64,000 bases of DNA from Hirudinaria manillensis (GCA_034509925.1 CM067530.1:5440001-5504000); one strand, 5' to 3'. Shown: positions 46,185 to 62,244, counted from the stretch's first letter. The notes: generated by a model not told the origin, from the letters alone. Numbers and translations: made by a program.

Positions 46185-46846
46185 GTATACGTGAGTTCTT
46201 GGATACCGAAATGTGTAAAATATACGCCACGAATTGAGGCGATAATAGAGCTATAACAAACGAAGAACTTTATTAATTTACTTAATTTATTCCAAAGTTT
46301 ACACAGAAAGTTGTTTGAAAAATTATATTACTAAGAATAAATTTTTATAATTAAGCTAAAAACAAATTAAGTTATTGTCTATTTTTGAGTAGTTTATCAC
46401 AACATATTAGTCTTCTTAAACCACTAAAAATAAATGATTGTTGAGTCACTCCTCAATATAGTCGGTTATAAAGTAAGAGCTAGAAATATTACAATGAGCA
46501 GCAGGGATTTATTCCTTTAATTTTTGAGTAGGCCCGGCTTGGGGATGTTATTCTCCTCCTTGGAGCTCACTCACGTAACTCCGCTGGAGGCATTGCCGTC
46601 AGAGAAATGCAATATGGAATCAAATTAAAGCCCATCGTGCATGAAATTTAGAGTTTGTAATAAAAGTAAGAGAATGGCGCCAGAAATCTCTTATTGCAGA
46701 CAAATGTCGTCACTATGCCACTCTAGCTATTATGCCACTGTTGCTCGGCCCCGACGGGTGGTATAGTCACGAGGTTTGTTATACGATTTTGAGTTATACG
46801 ATCAAATTGGTCATCCCTTACCGAACAAATAGTCTGAAAGAGACTG
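46185..46846. other. Intergenic between PDCD2L and the hAT-like element
   Basis: The PDCD2L promoter side. No coding motif or element boundary is supported. Confidence 0.4.
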
Positions 46847-47650
46847 TGGCGGATCTAGAGGGACGGAGAGTCAAAAGAACGAATTTATTTTTTATCAAGG
46901 ATTCCCCTTGTTTCCTTCAATTTTCTCCAGATAAAATTGCAAATGTCGAAAAAATTTCGGATTCTTTGACTTTGAAAAGAAAACAGACCGAAGGTCTGGC
47001 AAAAGCTTGGAATGTCCTTGGATTCCTATCTAGACCAGAATGGACTCTCGAGAATTCTGATTAATCAAAGACCTGAGGAGACTGCGACATCAAACGACAA
47101 CATTGCAAATGTCGAAAAAAAGTCGGATTGTCCGCCAAGACATTGGCAGAACAGACCCAAGGTCTGGGGAAAGCGTGGAATGTCCTTGGATTCCGATCTA
47201 GACCAGAATGAACTCTCGAGAATTCTGATTAGCCAAAGACCTGAGGGGACTGCGACTTCAAACGACAAAATTGAAAATGTCAAATAATTGATAAATTATT
47301 CGAGAACTTTGAATAAATAAAACTGCAATTTTAAGTTTTTTTGCTTGATGGTGTTTAATCGATATTTATTTACCCATTAAAATTATGGAGTCTGTAAACC
47401 AAATGTGGTCTACATCTCAAACATTCAAAAAAAAAAAAAGAATATCAGCAGCAATTATTTTTGGAATTTATTGGGTGGTGTAGGAGATATTCCTGACGTA
47501 GATGTGAGGATGGCCGCACTCTCTAATTAGTCTGGCTGGCCAGCACTACAGTCGTTTCCTCATCTGGGATCCTCTCTGCTTTCTTATGTCGTTCTCATCC
47601 ATATCAGTTGCTCTTTTTGATGAACGGGGGTCGTGCCCCTAGATCCGCCA
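46847..47650. mobile_element. hAT-like non-autonomous DNA transposon (probable)
   Basis: A perfect 12-bp inverted repeat, TGGCGGATCTAG at 46847-46858 and its complement at 47639-47650, encloses about 800 bp. Just inside, the left end has AGGGACGG and the right end reads inward as GGGCACGACCCCC, extending the similarity. Ends with GTGGCGGATC are common in hAT elements. No transposase is present. The flanking 8-mers do not match, so either the ends are eroded or the element has been rearranged. It carries the tandem repeats listed next. Confidence 0.45.
46936..47285 (+). repeat. Tandem repeat with about 167-bp period
   Basis: Units begin ATTGCAAATGTCGAAAAA at 46936 and 47102 and a partial third begins near 47270. 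Copies share GGAATGTCCTTGGATTCC, AGACCAGAATG and CTCGAGAATTCTGATTA. From 47012 to 47287 one frame is open through both copies, giving repeated peptides of the form MSLDS.LDQN.LSRILI.QRP. The open frame may reflect the repeat rather than a gene. Confidence 0.75.
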
Positions 47651-48581
47651 ATGACCACACAATACATTCTAACGGGGCTGAATACACGATAAACACATGT
47701 CAATGTTCAAAAACAATATGCTCGATATTCAGTCTAGCCCTTAAGTGTTTAAATAAATAGTTTAACCAGTAGGCCGCAAGCACGATTGTAATCAAGTCAA
47801 CATCTTTACAATAGACATTAGCCAAACAGCATCGTTTATATTGAGTTGCTCAGAATAAATATGCATTCCAGTTTTCGTTATGAAAAATATTATTGGGTTC
47901 AATATATAATCCAACAAATCCATCGTTGATATTCTGAGCCCTTGTGGAGTCCCCCTCCCAGCCACAGGCGCAAGGGCCTATTGCCCCGGCTGCTCCCCTC
48001 ACTACGCCGCGCATGCCCGTTTAAATCAATAAACAATAAATAATTGTGTTTAAAAACTTCCATAGCACATATTTGAATTTTAAGCTTTATATCTAAAGTG
48101 TAAATAAATTGCGGTGATAAATGATCGCAAAATGTTGATTATTTGTTGGGTTTTTTTCAGATAATTTAATATTAACGATATTAGTGTTTTTCTAATTCAG
48201 TGCAGACGATGGTTTTTTCAAAATAATATAAAAATTTATATAACAACTAAATTTGTTTAGGTAAAGAACTTAAAAAACTTGTAAACTTGAACATATTCTC
48301 TTTTCTACATATTTAAATTTCTAAATAAATAAATAAATTTCTAATTTTATGTAATTGTACGAGAATTACAATACAATTAAGAGCTTATTTTGCTTGAAGA
48401 GGCTGTTTTCCTAAATTGTCGACTCTTCCAAAGGAGTTTACCGATATAGGATTTTTTGTAGTTATAGGGGTAGGTACGATTTAATAGCTTTTCTGAACCT
48501 TTTAGCGCAATAAGTTGGAATAAGGCAGCGCAGAATATGTTAAAGTTTTTCTATGCTTTTAGCACTTAATTCAAGGCAACA
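47651..48581. other. Intergenic with a GC-rich transposon-like fragment
   Basis: The stretch at about 47938-48018 is unusually GC-rich (GGGCCTATTGCCCCGGCTGC, then CACTACGCCGCGC) and resembles the end of a DNA transposon. A related GCCCCGGCTGC block lies on the opposite strand at about 60850. The rest is AT-rich and should include the DDX39B promoter. Confidence 0.4.
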
Positions 48582-50735
<2,154 letters not shown>

Positions 50736-51582
50736 GGCTGACTTTTTTATGGACTGAATCTGCCTTAGGTCTTCATTCTACTGAATTTATGTGAGAACTG
50801 AAGGTTTTAAAAGTTTTAACAGTTTATGTTTCGTAGGTGTCTTTATTGTTGGTTATGTCGTTGTTGGATATAAAGATATGTTGAGTTCTCTTGGATTTAT
50901 TAAGATAGCAAACGTATGAAGCAAACTGCTTTTGCACAAACGTCAGGTTGATACCACCACATAAATAGTTAATCGTGTTTTTAAAAGTTATGGTTATTAG
51001 TGTTGCCACACCTAACTTGCTTAACCAACTGACTTTTGCCATGCAAGTAAAGTTTTCCCTGAACCCTCCCAAGTAATTTGAAAATCCTGTTGTCACTTCA
51101 CCAATAAACCTGAGTCACCAGTACATTCTTTATCACCTATCCATGGAAAACTGGTAAATTTGTTTGTTATTATATATAGTTGAAGATGCATTAAGAAATT
51201 ACTGACAAAATGCAGTTTCCCACATGATTAACTAATGTAGAGAATAGCAGTTTTTGTGAACATCATAACCCATCGAATCAACCAATGGCTTGTGGGGAGA
51301 ACGGCCCGAGGGTGCGCTCCGGTTTTCTTTATTTGGGAATGTCACAAGAAATTTTATCACAAAGTCACTTCAGAAAGTTCATTAATCAGCAAGTTTACGA
51401 ATATGCAGATAAATGCGACCAACGTTGCACCAAGTCAAAGCAGAAGAGTCAAGACTTATTATGCGGCAAGGAATGGTATTCGTCCCACACCAAAGTTCCA
51501 TTTTGAGTATAATGTCTTGAATTGGTGTTGGAGTTCTCATTTGTCCTATTGAAGAAAATTCAATTTCAGTATTTTCACAAAA
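50736..51582. other. Intergenic between convergent genes
   Basis: The 3' flanks of DDX39B and the LIM gene. Open frames at 51256-51552 show no motif or splice support. Confidence 0.45.
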
Positions 51583-52524
51583 TCACTGTAGTATGCAAAT
51601 TAAATCCAACCATTGTTCTGGATATAATGCAGTGGTCTCCATAAACGAATATCTTCTGTGGTCCCCTGCCCCAATAAAAACCTCTGGTTGTATTTCAGAA
51701 GTCAGAATACTTCCATTTCCGGAGGCATATCCGTATCCTCTTGGTCCAAAGAAACGTCCATAACAGGATTGACAGAATAATTCCCCATCATGTTCATTAC
51801 ATTTCCCTTGCTCAATGGACTTGTTACAATGACCTATAAATTTATAATGGTATGAAAAATTACAAAATTGTCTATAATGATGAAAGAGATGATTTACCAA
51901 CCACATCTTAAACAAAGTTTGTGCCATTTTTTCTTTCCGACTCTAACTTCTTCAGCGAAATAAACTTTTTTGAAACACCTGCCACAAGCATCAGGTCCAT
52001 TTTTCTCTAAAATGTCTGATGATGATGAGCTTCTTCTTATTTCTTGGATTCTAGAAGTCCCATTTTTACTTGCAACATCTACTGCTGTGGGGAGTACAGC
52101 TCCAGCAACAAAACCGTAGACTTGGGGCCCGTGCATCTTGCGATAACAATTGGTACAAAATATTTGGTCCCCATTGTGTTGATTAAAATTGGTGCTGTCA
52201 AGGGACTTCTTACAATTCTCTGCATTGTAATTATTTTTTCAGAACTTTCACATTTCCTTAAACAAAAGTCAGATTCACTTACCACACGTGAAACACTTGC
52301 TATGCCATGTTTTACCTGCCGCTTTTTTCTCCTCGTTAAAATAAACCCTTTGCTGACATCTAGGACATTTTGGGGCTCCATCGACTTTTACCTCAACTTT
52401 GTTACATTGATACGACAATCCTTAAATTTTTAAACGTAGTTTAAATCTATAGTTTCTCTAACAGATCTTCGAAAAGGTTCGCCTAATCAATCTCACCTGT
52501 TTGGCCGAACGTAAGCTTTCCCAT
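51583..52524 (-). CDS. CSRP: Cysteine-rich/muscle LIM protein with two LIM domains
   Basis: A CSRP/Mlp-family LIM-only protein. These bind alpha-actinin, zyxin and other cytoskeletal partners in muscle sarcomeres and shuttle to the nucleus. Four exons: 52497-52524, 52283-52420, 51902-52219 and 51583-51833, in phase, 244 residues. LIM1 begins CPRCQQRVYFNEEKKAAGKT and contains WHSKCFTCENCKKSL and FCTNCYRKMHGPQVYGF. LIM2 begins CGRCFKKVYFAEEVRVGKKK, then WHKLCLRCGHCNKSIEQG and FCQSCYGRFFGPRGYGYASG. Each LIM ends with the GP..YG(F/Y) signature of this family, which is followed by a Ser-rich linker after LIM1. The C-terminal tail after LIM2 (about 40 residues) is longer than in vertebrate CSRPs. 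The symbol is a family name; orthology to a particular CSRP is not decided. Confidence 0.9.
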
Positions 52525-54116
52525 TTCTATTTCGCACAATCGAAGTATAGAACTCTTTAAAGTGATTGATCAAGTTTAATCAAATTTAATTTAAACCAGT
52601 CGAACACTTGAAAAAACTTCAACAAGCGACACGAGATCACGCAACCAAATCTTAGCTACAGGCAGGTAAATAGGCGGTCTTTTGAGACAAGCGACGACAA
52701 TGACGAGATTCGAGAAGCTCGAGTGGCCGCGTTCCATTCATTTCACAAATTTGCGGAGGAAATACTTAGAATTGTTAACAATAATTGTCGATTAGATCAG
52801 CATTGTGTTAATAATTTCGTCGTACGTCGAAGGATAAAATCTCCTTATGGTCTGGGATTAACGGAAAGAATTAAAAACTATTTCGTTCTTTGAAGTTTGC
52901 TAATTCTATAATATTTTATGAATATATATTCTCCACATGGGCCCCCGCATTTGCGTAAATTTTCAGAAGGGTTGAGTCATGCTATTATGTTGCAGCTCAT
53001 AGAAGTTCGCTTAGTCGTTTTGTTGGCCTGACCACAAACCCAAATTAGTCACATGTTCGTAATTGATATTCTAAAACTAAGGTAATTTCCCTTTGAGATG
53101 AAGTGATTTTATGACCTAGCAAACGAGTTCAAGATGCTTGACTTTAATGCGTTACAGTTTCAATTCACATGAAACGAATTTATTAAGCATACCAAAATGA
53201 CTTGAGAGTTACGTAAAGCTTATTTGTGAAACCTAAATGATAGTTTTTCAAAAAATTCGACAAGTGCGAGCGGCCTGAAAAGATAGCAAGTCGAACATTA
53301 AACACGAATAAGCTCTCAAAAGTAGCAGTTACAAAGTTTAATGAGTCTCTTCCACAAATCACTTCTTCCTAATTCGTAATTTTTCAAAATTTTGAAAGTG
53401 CTATTTTAAATATTTCTACTGAAAATTCCACAATTCCACTATCGTACTGAGAAATTTGGTTTCTAGAGCTCCTGTCACGAACAAGTTTTTCTCGAGCATA
53501 AGCCTTAGCACCTATTGATGGAATTTTCCACATGATGCCAACGTCGCCACACATCAACCTCAAACCTTCAATGATTTCAGCAACATAAATTCACACGTTA
53601 AATACTTACAATACACAGAAAATAATCACACAATTTTGAAGAATATTATTTGCCGACGTGGGTTTAATCGAGGATTGGTCAACAACGCTGGACAAGCACC
53701 GCATCTTTCCCCCACAGGCATATTTGCAACCAGGTAAAACATTCCACCTAACCCTCTGTTGATCTATTACCCTAGCGAATACATTATTCCAAACAAAGTT
53801 TTGCTAGGAGAAATTAAAACTCAATAAATAAATCCACTCTTTTAGACGGGAAGCGATAATCGCAACGTTAAAACCATGATCGAATAATAGCTGCTGATTG
53901 TCTTCACAACTTATTCACAACTCCCAACATTTAAATAGATCTAAGCAAAATGCTAATAACACACAACCAACTCAATCAACAATTAGAAAAACATTGCCAA
54001 ATTTTACAGGATACACTCTCATTCTCAAAGCTACTGAAAATATGAACGAGTCATTCATTTCTACAGCAAATAATGAAAAACATTTCGGTTAAAACAGACT
54101 AAGAGTATTATTTTAT
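52525..54116. other. Intergenic, no gene recognised
   Basis: The 5' flank of the LIM gene and the 3' flank of SAFB. Nothing with coding or structural support. Confidence 0.5.
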
Positions 54117-57100
54117 TCAGTATCTTCTAGAAGAAGATATGTTTTTGTATCCCTCGTATCTTGACGTATCAGAATGAACCCTTCCACTGCTCATCATCAT
54201 GCCGGCATTAGCCATGAACGATCCGCTCGTCCCGAGACTTGATGGATTTGAAGCTGCATTATTTGAAGACCACGTTCTTGATGAACTCAACATTTGCCTG
54301 CTATCAGACCACTGCTGACTATATGCAGAGCTTTCTGTGATAAAAGAAAGGTTTGGCCAATCTAGAAACATAAGATCTGCATAAACTTGTGCTCACCGTA
54401 AGTTCTGTTCCTATTAGCTGATGAACTGGAATGCCAATCCTGGCTTTCTCCAGCATAAGATCCAACATCTGTGAAAATTAATGGATTTTTTTTTTACAAG
54501 AAACTCCAACATTCCCACATAAAGATTTTTAAGAAAATAACATTTTCTACTAAACCAAAAATTCATTGTTTCCTTAAACATTATAAAACAAACGTTTTGG
54601 CACGATGCCAAAGCGTCTAAAAGAATTCAGTGCTTCAGTACCTCGAGAAGAGTGATGCCTTGAGGGGCTGATGCTCATCTTGCTGCAAAGTCTCCAAGCA
54701 ACCTTTGGGGAAGTGGGTTTCCTTGATGATTTCCCATGGTCCATGACTATCTCGATGTCCCTTCTGGAACTGGATAACGAGCAATGGTATAACACGACAA
54801 TCAAACAAGAATTGAAGTTCGTACAACCTTATCTTCTCTCCATGTTTGACTCTTTCATCCCTCTTCTTGTCAAAGAATTGAGAAGTTTCCCTTGGATTTG
54901 ACTCTGTTTTATGGTGCACTGCATGAGTTCTGATGACAATGGTAAATTTAGCTCAAAGATTTTATAAATGAAAGCTGGATTCATTTCTAATTATATTAAT
55001 AAAAAGAAACCTCAGCGAATGAGATGACAGTGCTGCCCTTTTGCTCTCTGGCCAATATGACGACGAGTCTGCAGGACGTTTAGTACCCCTACAATTTCGA
55101 ACGTTATTGTACCATCAATAATCATTTGAAAAGCAGACAGAACAAACTCGTGTCTCTGGAGCTCTCTCCTTCTTTGCTCTCTCTCCTCTTCAAGTCTTTC
55201 CCTCTCTCGTCTCTGCTTCTCCCTCTCTAAAGCAACTCTTTCTCTTTCTGCCTTTAACTTGTCCAACTCCAATCTTTGCTTTTCAAGCCTTCAAATAAAT
55301 CAGATGATGAATAATTATATAAAACCTCCGATCAACAACTTAGTATACGTCTGTATCGACCAATGGGAAGAGGCAAACTGGAAGTGATGTTGCCATCAAG
55401 TCACCCGACAACAAAGTGACATTGTGAATGTTCATCTTGATTTAGAAATGTTTACCTCAACTTTTCTTTTTCTCTGGCAAGTCTATCTGCTTCATCCCTT
55501 TGTAGTCTTTCAACTTCTTTCTGTCTTTCTCTTTCTCTTTGTAGCATCACCTGCTGCCTCCTCTCCTCTTTCCTCTTCAACCTCTCCCACTGCCTCACTC
55601 TCTCTCTTTCTCGTTCCTCCTGTTGTTTAACGTTCGATGTAATCATCCCATCTGATTGAAACACATGTCATTTCGTGATCAATGTCATTTTCCACGTCTC
55701 ACCCGTATTTTATCGAGCGTCAAGATATCCCTCGATGGATCGCCACTGCGATTGTCCTTACTCCTCCTTCTCGATGATCGATTTGTTGTTCTCTCTGCAA
55801 ATTTAACATTTCATCAAATTGTATCATACATTATCGAGAGTAGCCTCTAACAAATACTGATAAATATTAGGTAATAACAACAGACGTCTTAAATATTTTA
55901 CAAACCTGGTCTCTTGTCAACATTTGATGATTTAACAGATAAATCTCTCCTATCTCTGTTCTTTTCCTGCATTGAACTCTGTTGAAGTGACTTGCTTGAT
56001 GACTCAATTTTATTTCTTTCTTCGTTCCCTCTTCCTGAACAAATCAAAATCATGTCGATCATTTTATCAACAATGCTGATTTATAAAGTCAAATATTTAT
56101 AGAACCTTTGTCTGTATCTGATTGGTTTACTTTCTTATCAATTGTTACCTGGGATGGATCAGCTTTAGCCTTGAAAACAAAAAAAAACTGATCTAGTAAA
56201 ATATTTAAATTAAATATTTAACATTTTCATTTCATCCTATCCGTCTGCTAGGTTAGCTCAAGGGATAGCATTCCTTTGTTGAAGGTATTGGCAATAATAA
56301 CAGTAGCATGTCACAAATTAACTCTCAGAGTAGAGTACTGAGTAGGAATACTAAAACATGATTTCCTGAACAGAACTTTACATAAAATTACTTATCAAAA
56401 TAAGAATTGTTTGAACAACTTTTGTTAAACAATAATTTAAGAAAAGACAAGTGCAAGTAACAGGTGAATCACCCTTTCGACAGAAATCATTCGTCCATGG
56501 AGTTCAGTGCGGTGGAGATGTTGAATACATTTTGAGGCTTCATCGCTTGATGTCATCGTTACAAATCCGTAGCATTTTGATCCTGGACTTTTGGCATTTG
56601 TGACAACTTTAGCTCCAGTAACCTATAAATAAATAAATAAATGAATAAATACATTACAAATCTCATGGAGGAAATGTGAAAGTAATCAATTTTATCTTGC
56701 ATCACAGAATGGCTAATAAGCATATGCTATGTCCTTTGCTCTACCCATTAATACACACCTTCCCATATTTGCTGAAGAGATTCTTTAAGTCGGTCGCACG
56801 AGTCGAAGAAGAAAGACCACTGACCCACAGGTTGTGACCGGATGCCTTAGGCTCTGACGAGAGAAAGTCACCTATTAGTTTTTATTTAAAGACATTGTGA
56901 TTGACTATTGCACTAGCAAAATGACATGCTGGTTCCTAGTTTCTTTCTTATATAATGTAGCAGTAGTTTTCACTTGAATCCAAAACTAAACCTTTCCTGC
57001 CAAGTAAATGGGTAATAAAACATATGGCTGACATTTCACACTGTGCCACACAAATTAAGCACAAATTGTATACAAAACAATTAACAATACTTTCACCTCT

Positions 57101-59329
57101 GCTAATAGCAAGAAAATAAAGAATGATTATTTTTAATAAGATGTCAATCAACAATTACCATTCTCTCGTGGCTTCGAAGTCTGAGTGGAGCTGAAAATAA
57201 TAACAAAATTCAATAACCAATCCAAATTAACTAAATCAACCAAACCACATCACAAATAATAAAAGCAGGAAATGTCATGAATCATTTGCTCGTGCATTGA
57301 GATTATATCCCGTGCAATGTGGTGTTAACATGATAATTATTTTTGTTGCATCTTTTGATTAAAAATCCGTCGGGGATTCATCCTGAAATCTTTAAGCAGA
57401 TTCTTGAGGTTAGAGTATTGGGAGTCCAAGGTTGTGGCAATTTTTGATGAGACGTGGAGGAGATCGAGTAGGTCGCGACGTGGATGACATAGAGGAAATG
57501 TCGAAGCCGAGCGATCCTCAGAACAGGACGTTCGTCCGTCGATCCATTCCGACGACAGATTTCTTCTAGAAAGGTCTTGATGGATCTTGTAAATCCCTTT
57601 TTTCGTGGATGCAGATCACGGAATTCGTGGAAAGCAAATGTTGTCGGAAGAACGCCAACATCGACATTTAAAAATAAATTCCCATACTATAATAAGGACA
57701 AACCTTTTTTCATTCTTTGTCAGATTTGAATCAGTCTCTGATTGAGCTTCAGAAGGTTTGGTTGAAATTTTTGGCTGGTTCTTCAGAGATCTGTCACTTT
57801 TGTGGACTTCATGTTGATCCTTGGTGGTCCCTTCTTCAATTGGTGGATGTTCTTTGGTCTTTATTTGAATTTCAATTGTCTCCTTCTCTTTACCATTTTC
57901 ATCCTGTATTTCTTCGTTCTTCCTCTCTGATTCTTCGTTCTTCTCCTCGGATTGATGACTCAAAGGGGAAGATACGTCCAATTCATCCGATGGCTTTAAG
58001 TCGTTCGTTTCAATTTCAAATATTTCCATCGTGCTTTCTTCTTGATTCACAGAGCTCGTTTGATCATCCAAAAGCGTGGTCGGAAGCTCAGGATTATGGG
58101 ATTCAACTTTCTGGATGGGGTCAGGAGAACAGCTTCTTGCAATGCCTTCAGAAATTTTCAGTGGACTCTCGTCGATGCACAGTTTGATTGGATCGTCGTC
58201 TTGAAAAGACAAGTCTTCGTCAGAAATATTGGGATCGTGCTTAGCCTCTTTATTGCCTTCAGAATCCCCAATGGGTTGGGAACTAGCCTCCTCTGGCTCC
58301 GGAACATCTTCTAAGCATGGATGAAATGAATGTCACATAAAGACTATTTCTTATCACATGGCTGTCATCTCTTGCATTCACAGACATTTCAAGATATCTG
58401 CCCAATTCAAGACTAAAAATCAACATAAAGCAAAAATTACCATCAATGATGTGGCATATCTCAAGGGAAAGATCCTTTTCATCCTGTTCATGCAAAAATT
58501 AGCATATTAGGGACCTAACATGGGAAAAATTGGAAATATCCCACTTAACTGTTTCATATCCTATTGATATCAGCTCACTGGTATCTGAGCCAATGTCCTC
58601 ACAACTGGGAACATTCTCCTTAAAAATTGAAACGTTTTCTTATTTCATTGCAAGCCAATTTGTCTTAAATCAAAACTTTAGACTTACTTGAACAGTTTCT
58701 GCCTTTTCTAAAAAATTAGAAATAATTACTTAAACACCTTATAAATTACCATTGTTACTTTAATTACTAAGTTAATAATTCTTACTGGGAACTTTGACAG
58801 AATTTGGTGTGGATACTAGGAAAGTGTAGCTCTCTGGATCTTGTCCTTCATCCATCAATGCCTTAAATTTTAAAACATATAGGACTCATTTCAGTGAAAT
58901 TGTAGTGTTAAAACTGGTAATTTAAAAACTTAGGTGTACTCAAGAAAATTTCACAAGCACAATAACATGCGATGTGATCCTTAATAAATATCAAGCTCAC
59001 AAATAATTGTGATTGAATTATATCTCTTAATTTAAACATTATGCTGAACACAAATATATGCAAATATATGTGCAAGATATCCTAAACATGAAATGGACCC
59101 AAAATAGCATAAAGAATTCAGTACACCGGTGCAAGGAATGTAATGATCAACGTTCCTGAAGCACTTCAAATAATAAATGAGAATTGATTACCTTCTTTAA
59201 CCTTTCCAAAAGGGCTTGCTTTACTCCGGTTTTCTCGAGTGATCGTTTTTCAAGCTCTAACTTCAGATCAACAACTCTCAAGTCAACCAATCTCTTGGAC
59301 ACCGTATTTTCCGCAGCATTATCCGCCAT
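54117..59329 (-). CDS. SAFB: Scaffold attachment factor B (SAFB/SLTM family)
   Basis: A nuclear matrix protein that binds scaffold-attachment DNA and RNA and affects transcription and splicing. Nineteen exons: 59192-59329, 58786-58861, 58688-58707, 58550-58618, 58441-58483, 57704-58310, 57159-57190, 56759-56853, 56473-56622, 56106-56169, 55906-56034, 55703-55794, 55456-55619, 55148-55288, 55011-55088, 54828-54929, 54642-54769, 54397-54468 and 54117-54334. They sum to 806 codons in phase (805 residues; human about 915). Order: SAP domain ([20 protein letters not shown]), acidic Glu/Lys region, RRM ([55 protein letters not shown]), LTLDKIR, a long Arg/Glu coiled coil, the family block [10 protein letters not shown], and a Ser/Gly-rich tail ending SSRRY. 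The exon 54642-54769/54828-54929 junction is the least certain. Confidence 0.9.
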
Positions 59330-62244
59330 TGTTACTTTCATAAAGTGAATGATGAAAAACAATCGAAACCAAAGTAATCAAGATAATTTCTAATATTATT
59401 TAATAATGCGCGTTACAGCAAATCTTTAATTTGTGTAGTGCGATGTGTTTTGTTATAGATATTATGCATTTAATTCGGAAGAAACCGATTATAAAGTTTT
59501 GCATCTAAACTGTAAATTTTGAATTAAAATAACAAAACTTTAATTTTAAAACACATTTTTTTTAATTTTCAGTTAGTATTTTGCAATGCCCAATGGAATA
59601 AAAATTTTCAGATAATTTGACCAACGAATGAAAATTCGAATAAGATTTTCTGGAACTTGCAAGATACAAGCACTTTCTACGATGGCCATTTGTCCTATTG
59701 ATTTAGCCCATATCGTTTATACATAGTAAAATAATTGTGTCACCCTACTTGTTCAATTATCTCATCGAGTAAGAAGAAAACATAAAATATAAGTCTTGTA
59801 AGTGTTGCTAAACATTGACTTCTATTTTGCTACGTTTGACACCAGATAATCAACATTTATTTACGAATAATTATTGAAAAATATCAATTTTAGTTAAATA
59901 TGTACAAAATATTAATTCTAAAATAATTCAAAGTGGTAAAACAGCCCTTCTGCACGACACTACTTCTCACAGAGGTTCCTTGTTTGTAAACAATGCCATG
60001 TGGCACTGTTTAATAATCGTTTAATGAAAAGTATATTTTTATATTTTCTGAACCTGTGTCTATTGAATGGTAAAGTTTTAATAACAAAATTTGGGTTGAC
60101 GCCCAGTAACAGTTGGTACAAGTGTACCTCCCCTTGGTTGAAAGTGGATTTTTTTTTTACCTTAGGTATCCAAGGGTTAATGCTTTTGGTCAAAACAACA
60201 GCTTTATGAATATAGAATTAATTATAGGTTCTTCGTTGTTATTATTTTATTATTAGAATATTCATAAAAGATTTATTATTTTTATTTTTTAAGTTGAGGA
60301 TACATTTCCCCGGGTTCTGGAGAATATTCCTCTCCCATTCCCGCATCCAATGTTCCACTGTGCGGCCTCCGTCAAATAGTGCCTTCAAATATTGTCAGAG
60401 GTATTTTGATCCGACTATGACAGTAAAACATAACAATATATTGAATTATATATTTTTTTATTTTTAGATAATCGAGGTTAAAAGAAGTCACGCATATCCA
60501 AATCTCATCAAAAACCATGATTTACTGTTTTAGAATTTTACTTAATATGAACATCTGTTAGTTTAACAGTTAAATATGCTTTGCCAAGCGTAAGCAATAT
60601 CTAATCAGTAGAATCTTCATTGATTGCCACGATTGCCATCACTTTACTAAGTAAAAAGTCAAAGCTTCGATCGTGCCCTTTGAGCGCAACGAAAATAGCC
60701 TTTAAAAACATAAAATATAATATAACCGTAACACTTCAAAAATTATGTTTCAAGAGAGAAACGGCGCCTTAAAGTGAATAAATAGACACAAAATAGAGCC
60801 TAACAAACAAACACTCTAACATAATAACAAATGGATGAAGGGAGAAGGCAGCCGGGGCATTATCCCCGGGCATCGGTGGGCGGAAGGGGCTCAAAATATC
60901 AACGATGGATAGCAGCAGAGCTACAGATTTAGATGAGCTCCGTCAAAGCGCTTAGATTTTGAAGACTTTTTATGTCGCTGATGTTGACGGGAAAGAACTG
61001 TGCACTGATATTTGATAACTCTCCCAAACATATTTCGTGTAAAATAATCGTATATTTTACCACTTTCTTTTTTATATAGGTAAATCTGAAGCGAAACCTG
61101 CACAATTTCTTAAACAGTTAATTTGATTAAAAATTTCAGTAATTTGATCCATAGATTATTAATTAAATCACTTCAATTAAGTCAGTCTCGAGATGTTTCG
61201 TAAAAATAATTCTCTCATATCGTCAAGAGTGCTCACAAGTGTTGATAATGATCGCCATTAATTGTTTGACTTATCAAAGAGATCAAAGATTAGTTTATAA
61301 TTGTTCAAGAAAATTAATAGAATAACGACAAAATAATTATAAATCGAATACACGAACAAAGTTAATTAACCTACTATGAACTTACCCAAAACATGCATTT
61401 AAAATGTTTTAATGTTTTTTTTTTAATAAGGAAGCATACACAAATGGCCCCTTTTAGTAAATAGTGGGTTAGTACAATAATCGGTACTCGTGTACCCCAT
61501 CTCTATAAATAGAGTCTACAAATACCTTTAATTCGAATATTGTGGCTTCTTGAACATCAGGAAATGTTAGGTGCCAATGGTACTAGGTCAAATTTTAAAT
61601 TTATTAGTTTTAAAAACTGTGCTTAGTTTTATCCAAGATAGATATCGGATGAGTGATTTGATTTGGTCTCAAATATAGTTGTAATGTTTATTTTACATAA
61701 AAAATCTCGTTCAAAGAACATAATGGTAGAGGTAGGGAACACCCCTCCACTATTCATGGCTATAGAACTGCTTTCGAATAATTAACATAGATTCAAATTT
61801 CTGAAATATGGATAAGTGACAATAAAAACAAGTATCGGGAACAAGTTTTAAAGGTTTATCATGGATTTCCAGCCAGGAATTAAGACAGGATGTAGAGTTA
61901 GGTTAGAGTCTGGGTGAGTTAGGTACTAAAGATCAGCCACCTGTGAATTGTTTTTTGCCTGCTTTGTGCTTCGTCGCAGCATTCAGCGAAGCCTTTAGTT
62001 GGCTATGCACTAAAATGTTGACAATTAAAAACAGTATTTAATATTAATAGTCAATGAGGCGGAAACTGTGAGCAAGCTTTTTTAAATTTGGTTGATAAAT
62101 ATCATAAGAACATTTAATTGGAATTGGGAAAAAATCCAAATTTCAAAAATAGAAAAAAAAAACAACGTTAAATAAATCTAAAAAAGAAAATACTTTTGTG
62201 CACGCAAAGTAGATCAAGTAACCAATAAGAAGTTGGCGACACCC
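59330..62244. other. Intergenic between divergent SAFB and catalase
   Basis: About 2.9 kb of mostly AT-rich DNA. A possible coding-like stretch follows an acceptor near 60293 (EDTFPRVLENIPLPFPHPMF, stop at about 60379), but no partner exon was found. A GC-rich block at 60847-60890 (GCAGCCGGGGCATTATCCCC) resembles a transposon fragment. No RNA gene was found. Confidence 0.4.

Noticed and set aside
46936-47285. Tandem repeats as a CRISPR-like array
   Set aside because: The 167-bp period has no short conserved repeat with unique spacers, and the genome is eukaryotic.
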